From: an uncultured Lachnoclostridium sp.
Lineage (GTDB): Bacteria; Bacillota; Clostridia; Lachnospirales; Lachnospiraceae
Assembly: GCA_902464595.1 (NCBI GenBank)
Contig: CABQJX010000121.1
Span: 1-8,388 of the forward strand
DNA: 8,388 nucleotides
Direction of reading: 5' to 3'
Below are positions 5,823-8,388 of the stretch, piece after piece. Position 1 is the stretch's first letter. Each line of letters begins with the position of its first letter. Below the pieces are notes generated by a model. That model worked only from the letters and a program-made list of their open reading frames with translations. It was not told where the DNA came from and did no database searches. A program made the position numbers and the translations under genes.

Positions 5823-5861
5823 GAGTTTTTAAAAGGAATTTTTTAAAGGAGTTTTTCAATA
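5823..5861 (+). repeat. three imperfect 13-bp tandem copies ending at the ABC-F start
   Basis: GAGTTTTTAAAAG, GAATTTTTTAAAG and GAGTTTTTCAATA follow one another without gaps (copies 1 and 2 match at 11 of 13 positions). Their junctions create two Shine-Dalgarno-like sites, AAAAGGAA (5831-5838) and AAAGGAG (5845-5851). The second is 9 nt from the ATG and is the probable ribosome binding site. Confidence 0.7.
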
Positions 5862-7417
5862 TGAGTATTTTAAATGTAGAACATTTAAGCCATGGCTTTG
5901 GAGACCGGGCAATTTTTCAGGACGTGTCCTTCCGCCTGTTAAAGGGGGAACATATTGGACTGGTAGGCGCTAATGGTGAGGGAAAATCTACTTTCATGAA
6001 CATCATCACTGGTAAGCTCATGCCTGATGAAGGCAAAGTAGAATGGGCCAAGCATGTGCGTGTAGGCTATCTGGATCAGCATGCAGTCCTGGAAAAAGGT
6101 ATGACCATACGGGACGTGCTCAAAAGCGCCTTCTCCTTCCTCTTTGAAATGGAGGCCCAGATGAACCAGATCTGTGATGAAATGGGACAGGCCGATGAGG
6201 AGCAGATGACCGCCATGATGGAGGAACTGGGAACCATCCAGGATCTTCTCATGGCTCATGATTTTTATATCATTGATTCCAAGGTGGAGGAGGTTGGACG
6301 GGCTCTGGGACTGTCCGATATTGGGCTTGATAAAGATGTAACCGAGCTTTCCGGCGGTCAGAGAACCAAGGTCCTTTTGGGAAAGCTTCTTCTTGAGAAG
6401 CCGGATATTCTGCTCTTAGACGAGCCCACCAACTATTTGGATGTCCAGCACATTGACTGGTTAAAACGCTATCTTCAGGATTATGAAAATGCATTTATCC
6501 TGATCTCTCACGATATTCCATTCTTAAACAGCGTGATCAATCTGATCTACCACATGGAAAACCAGCGTCTGGACCGATATGTAGGGGATTATGACAAATT
6601 CCAGGAGGTTTATGCGGTCAAAAAGGCTCAGCTGGAAGCCGCTTACAAGCGCCAGCAGCAGGAAATTGCCGAACTGGAGGATTTTGTGGCCAGAAATAAG
6701 GCCAGGGTTTCCACACGCAACATGGCTATGTCCCGCCAGAAAAAGCTGGATAAAATGGACGTCATTGAACTGGCAAAGGAAAAGCCAAAGCCTGAATTTC
6801 ATTTTATGGAAGCCCGCACTCCAGGCAAATATATTTTTGAGACAAAGGATCTGGTGATCGGATACGATGAGCCCCTTTCCCGTCCTCTAAACCTGGTAAT
6901 GGAACGCGGACAAAAAATTGTTCTGGTAGGAGCCAACGGAATCGGAAAAACCACCCTCTTAAAGAGCATCCTGGGGTTGGTTCCCTCCCTCAGCGGAAGC
7001 GTGGAGCTGGGAGATTATCTGTCCATCGGATATTTTGAACAGGAAATGGCCCCTGGAAACACCACTACCTGCCTGGAAGAAATCTGGAAGGAATTTCCTT
7101 CCTATACCCAATACCAGGTGCGCTCTGCTCTGGCAAAATGCGGTCTGACCACCAAGCATATCGAAAGCCAGGTTCGGGTGTTAAGCGGCGGCGAGCAGGC
7201 GAAGGTACGCCTCTGCAAGCTGATCAACCGGGAATCCAATGTCCTTCTCCTGGACGAGCCCACCAACCATCTGGATGTGGATGCCAAGACGGAATTGAAG
7301 CGGGCCCTGAAGGAATACAAGGGAAGCATCCTGTTGATCTGCCATGAGCCGGAATTTTATGAGGGACTGGCCACTCAGGTATGGGACTGCAGAGAGTGGG
7401 CCTTGAAAGTGTGGTAG
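5861..7417 (+). CDS. ABC-F family ATPase (ribosome-associated)
   Basis: This 518-residue soluble protein has two ABC nucleotide-binding domains and no membrane segment, the layout of ABC-F proteins, which act at the ribosomal E site as translation factors or protect ribosomes from antibiotics. Domain 1: Walker A GANGEGKS (36-43), signature LSGGQ (163-167), Walker B LLLDEPTN with Glu188, switch His217. The stretch at about 91-145 is the helical arm. The interdomain linker (about 245-315) is charged and helical, with QQQEIAELEDFVARNKARVS at 265-284. Domain 2: GANGIGKT (357-364), LSGGEQ (441-446), LLLDEPTNHLD with Glu466, and HEPEF in place of the usual HDREF (His495). There is no long C-terminal extension. 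The start is set by AAAGGAG 9 nt upstream and by the conserved MSILNVEHLSHGFG opening. It has its own promoter and is divergent from the ATPase. Whether it gives drug resistance or is a housekeeping factor cannot be told; the family member is not assigned. Confidence 0.93.
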   Translation: MSILNVEHLSHGFGDRAIFQDVSFRLLKGEHIGLVGANGEGKSTFMNIITGKLMPDEGKVEWAKHVRVGYLDQHAVLEKGMTIRDVLKSAFSFLFEMEAQMNQICDEMGQADEEQMTAMMEELGTIQDLLMAHDFYIIDSKVEEVGRALGLSDIGLDKDVTELSGGQRTKVLLGKLLLEKPDILLLDEPTNYLDVQHIDWLKRYLQDYENAFILISHDIPFLNSVINLIYHMENQRLDRYVGDYDKFQEVYAVKKAQLEAAYKRQQQEIAELEDFVARNKARVSTRNMAMSRQKKLDKMDVIELAKEKPKPEFHFMEARTPGKYIFETKDLVIGYDEPLSRPLNLVMERGQKIVLVGANGIGKTTLLKSILGLVPSLSGSVELGDYLSIGYFEQEMAPGNTTTCLEEIWKEFPSYTQYQVRSALAKCGLTTKHIESQVRVLSGGEQAKVRLCKLINRESNVLLLDEPTNHLDVDAKTELKRALKEYKGSILLICHEPEFYEGLATQVWDCREWALKVW

Positions 7418-7452
7418 GAAGAATTTATCCACAAACTTGAAATAATCTAAAA

Positions 7453-7509
7453 CGCAGCTATAGGGAATAGCAATTTTTCTTCCCCTAGCTGCGCTTTACT
7501 TGTGTTTTT
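7453..7509. terminator. bidirectional intrinsic terminator
   Basis: CGCAGC (7453-7458) pairs with GCTGCG (7488-7493), and the stem continues with TAGGG against CCCTA around small bulges and an A/T-rich loop. On the plus strand it is followed by CTTTACTTGTGTTTTT, serving the ABC-F gene. On the reverse strand it is followed by TTTTAGATTATTT, serving the GntR gene 28 nt away. The convergent arrangement supports shared use. Confidence 0.8.
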
Positions 7510-7520
7510 AATTATATTTG

Positions 7521-8255
7521 TTATCCTTTATCTTTATTTATTGCTGAATCAGTTTCCTGGTTCCTGGTAAAATACCTCAGCAAGCAAAGAGAATTGGAAG
7601 ACAGTCCATTGCCAAAAAGATTAATGTAGTCCATACAGGAAGAACGCACATGATCGATCACTGCTTGTCTTCCTCTTTCGTAATCATGATCTTTTATCGC
7701 ATCAATAATAGCCTGGTGTTTAATACATGCTTTATTCTGCAAAGAATTTTCCAGAAATGACAAAAACCTCATTCTCGTAAGCTGAAGCAATATTTCATCA
7801 TGCGCTTTAATCAGGCGTTTATTTTGAGAAAGAGCTACCAGTTCATTATGAAATTGCTGATCATAATAGAAATGATCCTTTGCCTGCCCTGCTTCATTTG
7901 TTGTCTTCATCTTATCCGTTATCTGCTGAAGCTGAGCCAGCTGATGTGGAGTAATCCCTCTCCTCCATGCCAGCATAAATGCAGTAGACTCAATTCCCTC
8001 ACGAAAATCAAATAAATCTTGTATATCCTCTTTTGTAATATCCGCAATCCGGTAATTTTTCTTTCCGCTCTGTTCTTCTAAAAGTCCTTCGTTTTTCAAG
8101 CGCATTAAAGCCTGCCTAATGGGTGTACGGCTCATATTTAGCTCTTTACTCAGAAGGTAATCTGATACAATCTGTCCTGGGAACAAATCAAAATCAAAGA
8201 TCTGCTGCCGTATGGTTTCATAGGCTTTATTAGTTAAACTGTTGTCTTTTTCCAT
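7521..8255 (-). CDS. GntR family transcription regulator (FCD subfamily)
   Basis: This 244-residue cytosolic DNA-binding protein has the two-domain FadR/FCD layout. The N-terminal winged helix (about 8-72) contains the family signature: AYETIRQQI (11-19), LFPGQIVSDYLLSKELNMSRTPIRQAL in pieces at 24-50, and LKNEGLLE (53-60). The C-terminal all-helical FCD ligand domain (about 77-215) keeps the four metal-binding residues typical of the subfamily: Asp132 and His136 (DQQFH), His180 and His202. It therefore probably senses a small organic acid or sugar acid through a bound metal. About 25 residues after the domain, rich in Ser/Asn/Asp, look like a flexible tail. The start at 8255 is chosen for AGGAG 6 nt upstream; an upstream in-frame TTG at 8273 overlaps that site. 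Its targets are unknown. These regulators often sit next to the catabolic operon they control, which here would lie to the right of the window. The gene is A+T-richer than ABC-F. Confidence 0.92.
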   Translation of the reverse strand: MEKDNSLTNKAYETIRQQIFDFDLFPGQIVSDYLLSKELNMSRTPIRQALMRLKNEGLLEEQSGKKNYRIADITKEDIQDLFDFREGIESTAFMLAWRRGITPHQLAQLQQITDKMKTTNEAGQAKDHFYYDQQFHNELVALSQNKRLIKAHDEILLQLTRMRFLSFLENSLQNKACIKHQAIIDAIKDHDYERGRQAVIDHVRSSCMDYINLFGNGLSSNSLCLLRYFTRNQETDSAINKDKG

Positions 8256-8261
8256 TCTTTT

Positions 8262-8266
8262 CTCCT
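8262..8266 (-). promoter_or_regulatory. ribosome binding site of the GntR gene
   Basis: AGGAG on the reverse strand, 6 nt before the ATG at 8255. It selects this start over the TTG at 8273. Confidence 0.8.
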
Positions 8267-8288
8267 GTGACAACTACATACTAAAACC

Positions 8289-8317
8289 ATTCTAATCCAT
8301 TTTACCGAAATTGTCAA
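8289..8317 (-). promoter_or_regulatory. sigma-A promoter of the GntR gene
   Basis: The reverse strand has TTGACA (8312-8317), a 17-nt spacer and TAGAAT (8289-8294, 5 of 6 matches). Transcription would start near 8282, leaving a short leader of about 27 nt. A second TTGACA lies upstream at 8340-8345 without a good -10 at the right distance. Confidence 0.75.
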
Positions 8318-8388
8318 AGCTATTAGACTGCCTGGTTTGTGTCAAGTAATCGTTGGCAACTTACTACTTCATTTTTTCCTTATGATAT

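Overview
The window looks like a chromosomal segment of a Gram-positive anaerobe of the class Clostridia, probably a member of the Lachnospiraceae. This is inferred from strong AGGAGG-type ribosome binding sites, sigma-A promoters, intrinsic terminators, and the protein families present: a GMP synthase with a degenerate glutaminase domain, a PacL/SERCA-type ATPase and an ABC-F protein. No rRNA, tRNA, CRISPR array or complete insertion sequence was seen. The central genes have roughly balanced base composition; the left end (1-375) and the right end (7500-8388) are visibly richer in A+T.

Layout, left to right. (1) 1-211, minus: the first 70 codons of a KilA-N domain protein cut by the window edge. 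It has an extended -10 promoter and a perfect 13-bp palindrome over its predicted transcription start. (2) 376-408: an intrinsic terminator for the operon to its right. (3) 438-2408, minus: a cytidylate-kinase-like protein followed by guaA, with an extended -10 promoter at 2514-2522. (4) 2600-5212, minus: a P-type cation ATPase of the Ca2+/Mn2+ group. Its promoter is at 5574-5602, so its leader is about 350 nt long. The leader carries a likely yybP-ykoY (manganese) riboswitch at 5451-5542 and a large terminator-like stem ending in a U tract at 5331-5414. (5) 5861-7417, plus, divergent from the ATPase: a two-domain ABC-F ATPase with its own promoter at 5742-5770. (6) 7453-7509: a terminator that can serve both convergent genes flanking it. 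(7) 7521-8255, minus: a GntR/FCD-family transcription regulator with a near-consensus promoter at 8289-8317.

The genes do not form one pathway. The kinase-like gene and guaA probably share a transcript and may both serve nucleotide metabolism. The ATPase leader suggests metal-sensed control of cation export, most likely Mn2+ or Ca2+ and Mn2+. The ABC-F protein belongs to the ribosome-associated translation-factor and antibiotic-protection superfamily.

The two points most worth following are the GMP synthase, which lacks the cysteine nucleophile and about 80 residues of its glutaminase domain, and the metal-riboswitch architecture in front of the ATPase, which is not visible from the coding annotation. 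The 3' end of guaA, directly beside an A+T-rich KilA-N gene, may also be the edge of an integrated element. No wholly new multi-gene system could be supported.
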